Below, one piece after another: positions 1 to 6,269 of a stretch of 12,973 bases of DNA. The notes below the pieces were generated by a model. That model was not told the DNA's origin and did not search any database. It was given only the letters and a program-made list of their open reading frames with translations. Location of the stretch: NCBI GenBank assembly GCA_023418705.1, contig JAEZYZ010000066.1:1-12973 (forward strand), given 5' to 3'. The translations under genes and the position numbers were made by a program. Every line of letters begins with the position of its first letter. Position 1 is the first letter of the stretch. The DNA comes from Pseudomonadota bacterium. Lineage in GTDB: Bacteria; Myxococcota_A; Polyangia; Polyangiales; Polyangiaceae.

Positions 1-16
1 GACCAGGGCCGAGCCC

Positions 17-83
17 CGCGGCGAAGCCGCGCGCAAGCGCCGAACCGGTGAGTGAGCCGCCAGCCTTCGCCGGTCTCACTCAC
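17..83 (-). terminator. Hairpins at the 3' end of the left lipoprotein gene
   Basis: GTGAGTGAG at 48-56 pairs perfectly with CTCACTCAC at 75-83, a 9-bp stem with an 18-base loop, and the stop codon of the minus-strand gene (76-78) lies in one arm. A second hairpin follows in the direction of transcription: CGCGGC (17-22), a GAA loop, and GCCGCG (26-31). Neither has a U-rich tail, so a classical Rho-independent terminator is not shown. In high-GC bacteria such structures can still end transcription or protect a 3' end. The hairpins are seen; the terminator role is inferred. Confidence 0.4.
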
Positions 84-1185
84 ACGGCTCGAGCACCGTC
101 AGCAACCAAGGGGCAGGGTTGTTGCAGTTGGTCGTGCAAAATAGCCCCACCATCCAGATCCCGGTGTCGTCGATGCCGGGGAACGCGCCCTGACTCGCGT
201 CTTCCAGCGTGCCCAAATCGATGCTGGCGCCGGCCGCGACCTCGCCCGTCCACCATCCGTCGGCCAGGCTCTCGAGCTGAAGGAACTGGCTCTCCAGATC
301 TTCGAGCGATGACGATGGGAAGTGGGCGACGACGACGTCGTTGATTTGCGTCGTCCGAAACTCGTTGCCGAGGGCGTTCACCGTCATGTCGCGCCAGCTC
401 AACGTCACGTTGGGCTGGCCCGCCGGGACGCGCACCGGCTGAGCGGTATCGAGGTCGACCGTGTACGCCAGCGTGGCCGACTGGTCGCTGAGCTCGAGCT
501 CCGTCTGGGTGGCGCTCGGATCCACGTTGAAAAACGCGATCATCCGGGCGCCCTGGTTGAGGGCGGTCCCGTTGTTGGCGGTGAGCATGAAGGTGTACTC
601 GGCCTGTGGGTACGCGAAATCGGGATGGTTCGTGTCGAAGCGCAACCAGACCTCCTCTTCGGGCAGGGGGGCCATCAGCAGGTCGAAGGCGAGCAAATTG
701 CGCGACGTGTAGCTGCCATCCGGGTAGGTCGTCAGGACGCCCTCGTTTTGTGACAGCGGCAGGTTGTCGCTGCTCAGGTTCTGTTCGAGCTCGTCCGGGC
801 TCATGTTCCAGAGCGAGATCAGCACCAAATCGATGTCCTCGGCCGGGTCCATGGGTCGCCCAAACAGGTCCTTCGTCAGCCCGCTCCAGTCGAAGGTCAG
901 GTCCGTCGCGTCCTTGAGCACGGTGTGCTGGACATCGATGCTGCTCTCGAAGGTGTAGTTCGTCGCGTCGGTGAGGAAGACCTCGCCGTCGCTTGCACAA
1001 ACCCCGGCTCCGGTCCCGCCGGTTCCACTGGTCCCGCCGGTTCCACTGGTCCCGCCGGTCTCGCCGGGCGGGCTGGGCTCGCCCTCGTCGCTGCTGCACC
1101 CGAGCAGCGCCGCCGCCAACAGCACGGCAGCACGGCCCATGAAAACCGATCGTCGTTTCGAATGCGCGTTCAAAGAAGACCTCAT
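76..1185 (-). CDS. Uncharacterised lipoprotein with duplicated beta-rich domain
   Basis: A 369-residue protein I cannot assign to a named family. The first 30 residues form a lipoprotein signal peptide: a basic stretch with RRSVF at 11-15 (which fits the loose Tat pattern RRxPhiPhi), a hydrophobic core, and the lipobox LLGC with Cys30. Ser at +2 does not suggest inner-membrane retention by the E. coli rule. A Gly/Ser/Thr linker (about 41-61) follows, then a beta-rich body. Residues 96-137 and 260-301 align without gaps (shared W, T, G, D, S, L and E positions), so the body is probably two copies of one fold. The C-terminus has a Cys-rich tail (Cys350, 354, 368) suited to disulfides. The start at 1185 is only 6 bases after the upstream stop at 1192, which implies co-transcription and probably coupling; no clear Shine-Dalgarno is seen. 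A later Met at 1140 is possible but leaves a very short n-region. Probably exported and membrane-anchored, working with the neighbouring sulfotransferase-like lipoprotein. Confidence 0.8.
   Translation of the reverse strand: MRSSLNAHSKRRSVFMGRAAVLLAAALLGCSSDEGEPSPPGETGGTSGTGGTSGTGGTGAGVCASDGEVFLTDATNYTFESSIDVQHTVLKDATDLTFDWSGLTKDLFGRPMDPAEDIDLVLISLWNMSPDELEQNLSSDNLPLSQNEGVLTTYPDGSYTSRNLLAFDLLMAPLPEEEVWLRFDTNHPDFAYPQAEYTFMLTANNGTALNQGARMIAFFNVDPSATQTELELSDQSATLAYTVDLDTAQPVRVPAGQPNVTLSWRDMTVNALGNEFRTTQINDVVVAHFPSSSLEDLESQFLQLESLADGWWTGEVAAGASIDLGTLEDASQGAFPGIDDTGIWMVGLFCTTNCNNPAPWLLTVLEPCE
1012..1059. repeat. 18-bp perfect tandem repeat in lipoprotein linker
   Basis: The 18-base unit ggtcccgccggttccact occurs at 1012-1029 and 1030-1047, with a further 12 bases at 1048-1059, all perfect. 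On the minus strand it encodes a repeating Thr-Ser-Gly-Thr-Gly-Gly linker. The unit is a multiple of three, so copy-number change by slippage would alter linker length without breaking the frame. Confidence 0.85.
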
Positions 1186-1191
1186 GCTGCT

Positions 1192-2766
1192 TCAGTCGCC
1201 AAAGGGAGGTGGCGGGCCGTAGAGCGTGGCCCGATGCTCCGTGTAGCCCATCGACGTCACGGTGATCTCTCGAACCAGAGCCTCGGCTGAGTTCACCTCG
1301 TGGATGACGCCGTTGGGCGAGTAGGTCACCAGCACGTTGCCGTTCGGCAGGCGCTTGACGTCGCCGAAGAAGACCGCCCGAACGTCGCTGGTGTATTCGA
1401 AGATCTGCTCCGCCTGTCCCGTGTTCTTGTCATAGGAGTATTCGACCACGCGGGAGTCGTGCTCGTTGTCGAAGATCAGAATGCTGTCCGCGAGCAGGTG
1501 GTGGCCGTGTTGGCCAGAGATGTCGATCTGGGCGAAATCGCTCAGCGGGCCACCGAAGACCGTCAAGAGCTCCGCGCCGGGGTAGCTGATGACGCCGATG
1601 GTGCTGGTGTGCCGCATGGAGAAGGAGATGGCGTTGAGCTCGGGCCAGAAGTTGATCTGGTTGGTGTGAGCGCCCGACTCCGAGATCTGCTGCGAAAAAT
1701 CGCGGTTCTCTTGGTAGAGCTCCGTGACCTGCCGCGTCTCCGGATCGAGCTCGTAGAGGATGTCCTGCCCCTCCCCCGCTCCGATCCCACCGCCGCCGTT
1801 CTCTTGCTCGTAGAAGAGGACATGATTGTTCGGGAGCACGGCGAAATCATGGTGGCGCCCGGGAAATTCGTAGGTGTCGGCGCTGAGGCCGTCCATGCTG
1901 ATCCGGAGCAGGGCGCCATCCGGGCTCACGTTGCTGAAGTTGCCAGCCCACAGGTGCTGGCCGTCGAACGCCATGCGCGCGCGGGAACACCCCGCGACCG
2001 CCGTGCCGGTGAGCGGGTAAGCCCAGACGTAGTCCCCGTCGCGATCGAAGATCATCGCCCACGTGCTCTGCGGCACCATCCCGCCCGTCGCGCCCGAAAT
2101 GCCGTTGCAGTAAACGGTGAACCCGCCGTACGCCGCACCCGGGATGACGTCGTTGATGGTGACCGGCGGCAGGCCGTTCGCCAAGTAGCCCGTGTCGATC
2201 GGATAGACTTCGCTCTGGTACGTCTCACCCCCGCCCTCTGCGACGATCTGGAAATAGTACGTGGTCGCCGGCTTCATGCCGAGCAACAACGTGCGGTTGC
2301 TGGCCGCCGGAGCCTCCACCATCGCCTGATACTCGAAGCTGCCCTGCTGGCGTCCGAAGGCGATGTGTGCGCTGTCGATCGTCTTGTCGATCGACCACTC
2401 GACGATCCCCACCGTCGCGATCTCCGGGCTGATCGACGCATTCACGGTGAACACCGCGTTGCCCACTGGAGCCGATCCGCCGCTGCCACCCGTCGCGGTG
2501 CTCCCCGAACCGCCCCCCGTGTTGTTCGTGGCGCCGCCGCTCGCCACGCCACCGGTCGCGCCGGTTCCTGTCCCGCCGCTCCCGGGCGTCGCGCCGCCGG
2601 TGGCACCGCTGCCCGTGACCCCGCCCGATCCTGGATTGCTCTCCGGTGTGGTATCGCTGCCACAAGCGAGCGGCGTGGTCACCAACGCCAGGATCCCCAG
2701 CGTCGAGGCGAGCTGCCGACTCGCGTGTGTGCAGTGGCGTTGGCGGTCCGGACGCGTCGTACTCAT
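1192..2766 (-). CDS. Arylsulfotransferase (ASST)-family lipoprotein
   Basis: A 524-residue lipoprotein. The signal peptide ends at a lipobox TPLAC (Cys35). A Gly/Ser/Thr/Ala linker follows (about 46-101), then a fibronectin-III-like beta domain (about 104-192), then a large beta-propeller (about 200-510) resembling the arylsulfotransferase family. ASST enzymes move sulfate from one phenolic ester to another phenol through a sulfo-histidine, without PAPS. Candidate active-site positions by recalled similarity to E. coli AssT are H305/H306 (RHHDF), H367 (AHTNQ), R385-H386 (MRHTS) and H420 with H422/H423 (GQHGHH); which His is the nucleophile is not settled. The frame is open to 3138, but I chose the ATG at 2766 because GGGGAGA lies 8 bases upstream and a signal peptide begins there. 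It is the first gene of a pair with the lipoprotein gene starting at 1185. Many myxobacterial paralogues are uncharacterised and may not be sulfotransferases. Confidence 0.82.
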   Translation of the reverse strand: MSTTRPDRQRHCTHASRQLASTLGILALVTTPLACGSDTTPESNPGSGGVTGSGATGGATPGSGGTGTGATGGVASGGATNNTGGGSGSTATGGSGGSAPVGNAVFTVNASISPEIATVGIVEWSIDKTIDSAHIAFGRQQGSFEYQAMVEAPAASNRTLLLGMKPATTYYFQIVAEGGGETYQSEVYPIDTGYLANGLPPVTINDVIPGAAYGGFTVYCNGISGATGGMVPQSTWAMIFDRDGDYVWAYPLTGTAVAGCSRARMAFDGQHLWAGNFSNVSPDGALLRISMDGLSADTYEFPGRHHDFAVLPNNHVLFYEQENGGGGIGAGEGQDILYELDPETRQVTELYQENRDFSQQISESGAHTNQINFWPELNAISFSMRHTSTIGVISYPGAELLTVFGGPLSDFAQIDISGQHGHHLLADSILIFDNEHDSRVVEYSYDKNTGQAEQIFEYTSDVRAVFFGDVKRLPNGNVLVTYSPNGVIHEVNSAEALVREITVTSMGYTEHRATLYGPPPPFGD

Positions 2767-2774
2767 GAGCTCAA

Positions 2775-2781
2775 TCTCCCC
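2775..2781 (-). promoter_or_regulatory. Ribosome binding site of the ASST-like gene
   Basis: On the minus strand this reads GGGGAGA, 8 bases before the ATG at 2766. It decides the start against an upstream in-frame Met whose reading frame runs to 3138. Confidence 0.65.
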
Positions 2782-2831
2782 GTAAGGTGGATGACGGTCG
2801 AGACTGTACGTCGCCGACAACCAGGCGCGCC

Positions 2832-2847
2832 AAGGGAAATTGCCCTT
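2832..2847. promoter_or_regulatory. 16-bp near-perfect palindrome, possible operator
   Basis: AAGGGAAATTGCCCTT is palindromic except for one central mismatched pair (A at 2837 against G at 2842). It lies 66 bases upstream of the ASST-like start, in the AT-rich divergent region, where an operator for a dimeric regulator would be expected. The regulator is unknown; the role is inferred from symmetry and position. Confidence 0.35.
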
Positions 2848-3056
2848 AAAAACCAAGACGAGAATAACGTCATCTCGATCTCGAAAAAGTTTTGGATGAT
2901 GAACGGAAACTGAACCCATTTTTTCGTGACGTGATCGCGCGACGCCTCGCGCGTCGCTGACGATGGACAGGTGAAACACGGGCGCTTCCGTGCGTTTGGC
3001 GGATGCCCCGGGGAGAAAGCTTGCCGACCACCCCGGGGCGCGCGACCATCCGCGCG

Positions 3057-3470
3057 ATGTCGAAGCTCCAAACCGCGGCGGCGATCCTGTCGGCGACGCT
3101 CGCTGTCGGCGCTCGCGCGTTGGGCGCCCCCGAACCAAAGGCTCCGCACCCGGAGCCGCGCGTCATCGTCACGGTGACGGCGCTCGAGGGGGCACACGAC
3201 CAGCAAGCGGTGCAGCGCTCCGCGCGCGAGGCGTGGGGGCGCATCGTGCGCTGCTACAAGGAGTCCGGACGGCGGGAGCGGGGCAAGCTCGTGCTGCGCC
3301 TCGACATTTCCGCTCGCGGCAAGGCGGTCGGTGTCCGCCGCCTCCAGAGCAGCCTCAACGATCGCGTGTCCGCCTGCCTCGCCGAGACGCTGCGCCGCAA
3401 GGCGCTGCCGAGGGCGAGCGGCGGCTCACGCGCGACCGTCGAGATTCAGCTCGCCCCGGGCGACAGCTGA
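3057..3470 (+). CDS. Small exported AgmX/PglI C-terminal-domain protein
   Basis: A 137-residue protein with a signal peptide (about 1-23, likely cleaved near ALG-AP) followed by one domain (about 45-134). The domain pattern is an Arg/Ile-rich lead into Cys66-Tyr67, then beta strands around KLVLRLDIS with a following Gly, then a conserved Cys107 before a basic helix. This matches the AgmX/PglI C-terminal domain of Myxococcota, a TonB-C-like fold found in gliding-motility proteins and in many unrelated envelope proteins. The two cysteines could form a disulfide. The usual long N-terminal region of full-length AgmX is missing, so a role in motility cannot be claimed; it is best read as a periplasmic partner protein. 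I chose the Met at 3057 because the signal peptide starts there; an in-frame ATG at 3003 would add 18 residues. No strong Shine-Dalgarno precedes either start. Confidence 0.7.
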   Translation: MSKLQTAAAILSATLAVGARALGAPEPKAPHPEPRVIVTVTALEGAHDQQAVQRSAREAWGRIVRCYKESGRRERGKLVLRLDISARGKAVGVRRLQSSLNDRVSACLAETLRRKALPRASGGSRATVEIQLAPGDS

Positions 3471-3559
3471 CCCCCCCTCGAACCGGGCCGCGCCGCCGCC
3501 CCCCCCCGCGACCAAGGTGCGCCGAGGCGAGCGCTTCCCCCTGATGTCGGCGTGGCCCG

Positions 3560-3592
3560 TCGAGCTCGCCGCGCCGGAAGCTCGATTCTTTA
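3560..3592 (+). terminator. Weak terminator-like hairpin after the AgmX/PglI-like gene
   Basis: TCGAGCT (3560-3566) pairs with AGCTCGA (3579-3585), a 7-bp stem with a 12-base loop, followed by the T-rich run TTCTTTAT. It lies about 90 bases after the stop at 3470 and just before the promoter region of the next gene, so it could separate the two transcripts. A run of nine C bases (3499-3507) lies between the stop and the hairpin. Confidence 0.35.
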
Positions 3593-3625
3593 TCAAGGAT
3601 TGAGCGAAGTCGTTTACACTAGTGT
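3589..3625 (+). promoter_or_regulatory. Candidate promoter/operator of the expansin lipoprotein gene
   Basis: TACACT at 3615-3620 resembles a -10 hexamer and lies 31 bases before the ATG at 3651. A matching -35 is weak: TTTATC at 3589-3594 would need a 20-base spacer. The -10 candidate overlaps a perfect 10-bp palindrome, ACACTAGTGT (3616-3625), which could be an operator half-buried in the promoter. The palindrome is certain; its role is inferred. Confidence 0.3.
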
Positions 3626-3639
3626 TTAGGGGTAAGCCC

Positions 3640-3644
3640 GGAGA
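3640..3644 (+). promoter_or_regulatory. Ribosome binding site of the expansin lipoprotein gene
   Basis: GGAGA lies 6 bases before the ATG at 3651 and supports that start, which opens directly into a lipoprotein signal peptide. Confidence 0.6.
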
Positions 3645-3650
3645 CCTTGC

Positions 3651-6269
3651 ATGAGCGGCATCGATCAAACCATCGGCAGGGCCGCGGGCAAGCGGTCGCT
3701 CGCTGTCATGCTATCGCTATTGCTGCTGTCGGCCTTCGCGCTCGTTTCCGGTTGCGAGGGGGAGATCGCTGGCGACGGCGGGTTGGGTGGGTCACCGGGC
3801 ACCGGGGGCGCGGCCGGCACCGGCAGCGGCGGCGATCCGGATGCAGGCCAGCCTCCCATCACGGGGTCGTGCGCGGGATGCGGGGCGAACGAAGCCTGCC
3901 TGGACGGCGCCTGCGTTTGCGCCGCGCCGTTCGCGCGCTGCGGCGGCGCCTGCGTCGATTTGAGGACGTCACCCGAACACTGCGGCCAATGCGGCGCCGC
4001 CTGCTCGCCTGGCGATGTTTGTTCCGCCGGCAGCTGCGCGGGCGGCTGCACGGGTGGGCTTGGCGCCTGCGCCGGGGCGTGCGTCGATCTAGCCAGCGAT
4101 GCGGACAACTGCGGCGCGTGCGGCGTCGCCTGCGCCCCACCCCAGGTGTGCTCGAACGGGATCTGCACCTGCGGGGCCGGCCAGGTCGCCTGCGGTCAAG
4201 CCTGTGTCGACACGGCGACCGATCCGAGCCACTGCGGCCAATGCGACAACGCCTGCGCTGCCGGCCAAACCTGCGCTGGCGGGGGGTGCACGTGTGCGAC
4301 CGGTGAAACCCTGTGCGCAGGCGGCTGCGCCGACACCGCGATCGACCCGCTCAACTGCGGACAGTGCGGCGTGACCTGCGGCGCGGAGCAGGTTTGTTCC
4401 GGTGGCAGCTGCGCGTCGGCCTGCAAGCCCTCCGAGACGCAATGTGGTCAGTCGTGCGTCGACACCCAGACCAACACCCGGCATTGCGGCGCTTGTGACC
4501 AAGCCTGCGCCGCCGGGCAGGCGTGCATCGCTGGCCAGTGCGAATGTCCCGGCGACTCGGAGGCGTGCGGCGGCCGCTGCGTCGACACGGCGACCGACGA
4601 CCAGCACTGCGGCGGCTGCGACATGCCGTGCGGGGCTGGCCAGGCATGCTCCGGTGGCCAGTGCGGGTGCAGCGGAGAGCAGACGCTGTGCGGCGGCGCC
4701 TGCGTCGATACTGGCAGCGACGAGGCGCACTGCGGCGGCTGCGACCAGGCCTGCCGCGCCCAGGAGGTGTGCGCGAGCGGCGGCTGTGCCGCTGACTGCG
4801 AGAGCCACCAGACCCTGTGCGGGCAGTCCTGTGTCGATACCCAGAGCAGCCCTTTGCACTGTGGCGCGTGCAACAGCGCCTGTGCCGCCGGGCAGACCTG
4901 CGCGGGCGGGGTGTGCGAATGCCCCGGTGAGCAGACCGTGTGCGCCGGCGCCTGCATCGATACGAGCAGCAGCCGCAACCACTGCGGCGGGTGCGGGGTC
5001 GTGTGTTCCGGAGAGCAGAGCTGCGTCGATGGAGTGTGCAGCTGTCCAGAAGGGCAAACGGCGTGCGGCGGCAGCTGCGTCGATACACAGACGACGGCCG
5101 CGCACTGCGGCGCCTGCAATCAGGCCTGCCCCCAAGGGCAAGTGTGCGCTGACGGCAGCTGCCAGGTCCAGTGCGCCAGCGGGCAGACGTTGTGCGGCCA
5201 GTCTTGCGTCGATCCGCAAACGAGCTCCGATCATTGCGGCGCGTGTTTCACGGCGTGCGGTACCGGACGGACCTGCCAAGGCGGCAGCTGCGGGTGCAGC
5301 CCGGGCACCACCCTGTGCGGGTCGGCCTGCGTCGACACTCAAACCAGCGACGCGCACTGCGGCGGCTGCGACGCCGCTTGCTCCGGCGGCAGGAGCTGCC
5401 AGGCCGGGCAATGCGTCTGCCCGGGTGACCAGACGTTCTGCAACGGCACCTGCGTGGACACGGACACCAGCGGGCAGCACTGCGGCAGCTGCAATACCCC
5501 GTGCAGCAACGGTCAAACCTGCAGCGACGGCAGCTGCCAGGGCGGGACGGTGTCCTGCGACTATGACCTGAGCCGCTATGACGGCAACGGTTCGGCGACC
5601 TGGTACTACTTCGGGCAGGGTTCGACCGAGGTGAACTGCAGCTACGCCATCACCGACCGAGGCCAGTACCCCTGGAGCGACGGTCGCGTGGACCGCGTGG
5701 CCAACATCTCGACCGGCGACGGCACCTACTTCATCGCCATGAACACCGCCGACTATGCCAGCGCAGCGACCTGCGGCGCTTGCGTCGAGGTGACCTACGG
5801 ACAGCGCAAGGTCGTGGCCACCGTCGTGGACCAATGCCCCACGGGCAGCAATCCGCTATGTCAGGCAGGGCACCTCGATTTGAGCCAGAAGGCGTTCGAG
5901 CAGCTCGAACCGAATCTGATGAGCAACGGGCACCTGCAGAACCTCTCGTGGCGCTTCGTGCCCTGCCCCACGACGAGCAACCTCAGCTTCAAGTTGAAAG
6001 AGCCGAGCAACGCCGGCTGGAACGAAATCTTGGTACAAAACCACCGCCACCCGATCGCGAAGGTGGAGGCGAACGTGAACGGTAGCTGGCGGAGCGGCAC
6101 ACGTCAGGCGTACAACTACTGGAACATCAACGGCGGCAGCCTCGGCAGCGCGCCCTATCAGATCCGCGTGACCGATCGCCTCGGGCAAACCATCACGGCG
6201 TCTTTGCCGCTGGCCAGCGGCGATCTGGCAGGCAACGCGAGCCCGGGCCAGTTTCCCGGCTGTCAGTGA
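3651..6269 (+). CDS. Lipoprotein: 13 Cys-rich modules fused to a bacterial expansin
   Basis: An 872-residue secreted lipoprotein. Signal peptide and lipobox LVSGC (Cys35, Glu at +2) are followed by a Gly-rich linker (38-66). Residues 74-629 are 13 disulfide-type modules of 41-43 residues, each of the form CxxxCVD...HCGxC...C...C. Residues from about 635 form an expansin. Its DPBB domain (about 640-768) holds the CGAC segment and VVDQCP, where Asp727 matches the essential Asp82 of Bacillus subtilis EXLX1 (YoaJ). The CBM63 domain (about 776-860) keeps one of the paired cellulose-stacking Trp (W790; the neighbour is Gly789) and the Tyr (Y821). Expansins loosen cellulose-rich walls without hydrolysis. 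Here the module is tethered to the cell by a long disulfide-rich stalk, which suggests surface display on a predator or cellulose user; that part is inference. The gene has its own promoter region and its stop overlaps the convergent DUF808 gene by 7 bases. Confidence 0.9.
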   Translation: MSGIDQTIGRAAGKRSLAVMLSLLLLSAFALVSGCEGEIAGDGGLGGSPGTGGAAGTGSGGDPDAGQPPITGSCAGCGANEACLDGACVCAAPFARCGGACVDLRTSPEHCGQCGAACSPGDVCSAGSCAGGCTGGLGACAGACVDLASDADNCGACGVACAPPQVCSNGICTCGAGQVACGQACVDTATDPSHCGQCDNACAAGQTCAGGGCTCATGETLCAGGCADTAIDPLNCGQCGVTCGAEQVCSGGSCASACKPSETQCGQSCVDTQTNTRHCGACDQACAAGQACIAGQCECPGDSEACGGRCVDTATDDQHCGGCDMPCGAGQACSGGQCGCSGEQTLCGGACVDTGSDEAHCGGCDQACRAQEVCASGGCAADCESHQTLCGQSCVDTQSSPLHCGACNSACAAGQTCAGGVCECPGEQTVCAGACIDTSSSRNHCGGCGVVCSGEQSCVDGVCSCPEGQTACGGSCVDTQTTAAHCGACNQACPQGQVCADGSCQVQCASGQTLCGQSCVDPQTSSDHCGACFTACGTGRTCQGGSCGCSPGTTLCGSACVDTQTSDAHCGGCDAACSGGRSCQAGQCVCPGDQTFCNGTCVDTDTSGQHCGSCNTPCSNGQTCSDGSCQGGTVSCDYDLSRYDGNGSATWYYFGQGSTEVNCSYAITDRGQYPWSDGRVDRVANISTGDGTYFIAMNTADYASAATCGACVEVTYGQRKVVATVVDQCPTGSNPLCQAGHLDLSQKAFEQLEPNLMSNGHLQNLSWRFVPCPTTSNLSFKLKEPSNAGWNEILVQNHRHPIAKVEANVNGSWRSGTRQAYNYWNINGGSLGSAPYQIRVTDRLGQTITASLPLASGDLAGNASPGQFPGCQ
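3870..5537 (+). repeat. 13 coding repeats of a Cys-rich module, arranged in threes
   Basis: The Cys of the HCG/NCG signature falls at residues 110, 153, 195, 236, 279, 320, 361, 404, 445, 486, 529, 570 and 611. Spacings are 43, 42, 41, then 43, 41, 41 three times. The 43-residue step always follows a module ending in VC plus an SCxxxC linker instead of the usual CxC linker. So there are about four three-module blocks of 125-126 residues (about 375 bases) plus one final module, a pattern expected from duplication of blocks rather than of single modules. Confidence 0.88.
6263..6269. other. Seven-base overlap of two convergent genes
   Basis: The expansin gene stop TGA is 6267-6269 on the plus strand, and the DUF808 gene stop TGA is 6263-6265 on the minus strand. 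The two coding regions share 7 bases at their 3' ends, so there is no space for a terminator between them. Each transcript must run into the other gene or be ended inside it. Confidence 0.85.

Larger units (their letters stand above)
2767..3056. other. Divergent intergenic spacer, probable promoter region
   Basis: This spacer separates the minus-strand ASST-like gene from the plus-strand AgmX/PglI-like gene. The stretch from about 2836 to 2926 is clearly AT-richer than the surroundings, with several A and T runs (for example TTTTTTC near 2920), which suits promoters for one or both genes. I could not pick convincing -35/-10 pairs. It also holds the palindrome at 2832-2847 and a GC hairpin: GCGACGC (2939-2945), loop of 5, GCGTCGC (2951-2957). 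Confidence 0.5.

Noticed and set aside
1012..1059. CRISPR-like or mobile-element repeat
   Set aside because: The 18-bp units are directly adjacent with no spacers, lie in frame within a lipoprotein linker, and are a simple coding tandem repeat.
1300..2913. Long plus-strand open frame of 537 codons opposite the ASST-like gene
   Set aside because: It is antisense to a gene with a signal peptide, lipobox and recognisable family. The peptide is Arg-rich and low in structure, as expected for a shadow frame at high GC.
2939..2957. GC hairpin in the divergent spacer as a terminator
   Set aside because: It has no U-rich tail on either strand and no gene ends nearby that would need it.
2767..3138. 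N-terminal extension of the ASST-like protein to 3138
   Set aside because: It would put 124 residues before a good lipoprotein signal peptide, and the ribosome site at 2775-2781 points to the ATG at 2766.
4089..5834. Minus-strand open frame of 581 codons opposite the Cys-rich repeats
   Set aside because: The sense strand encodes regular disulfide modules and an expansin. The Ala/Val/Gly-rich antisense frame stays open because the repeated sense codons repeat the same stop-free complement.
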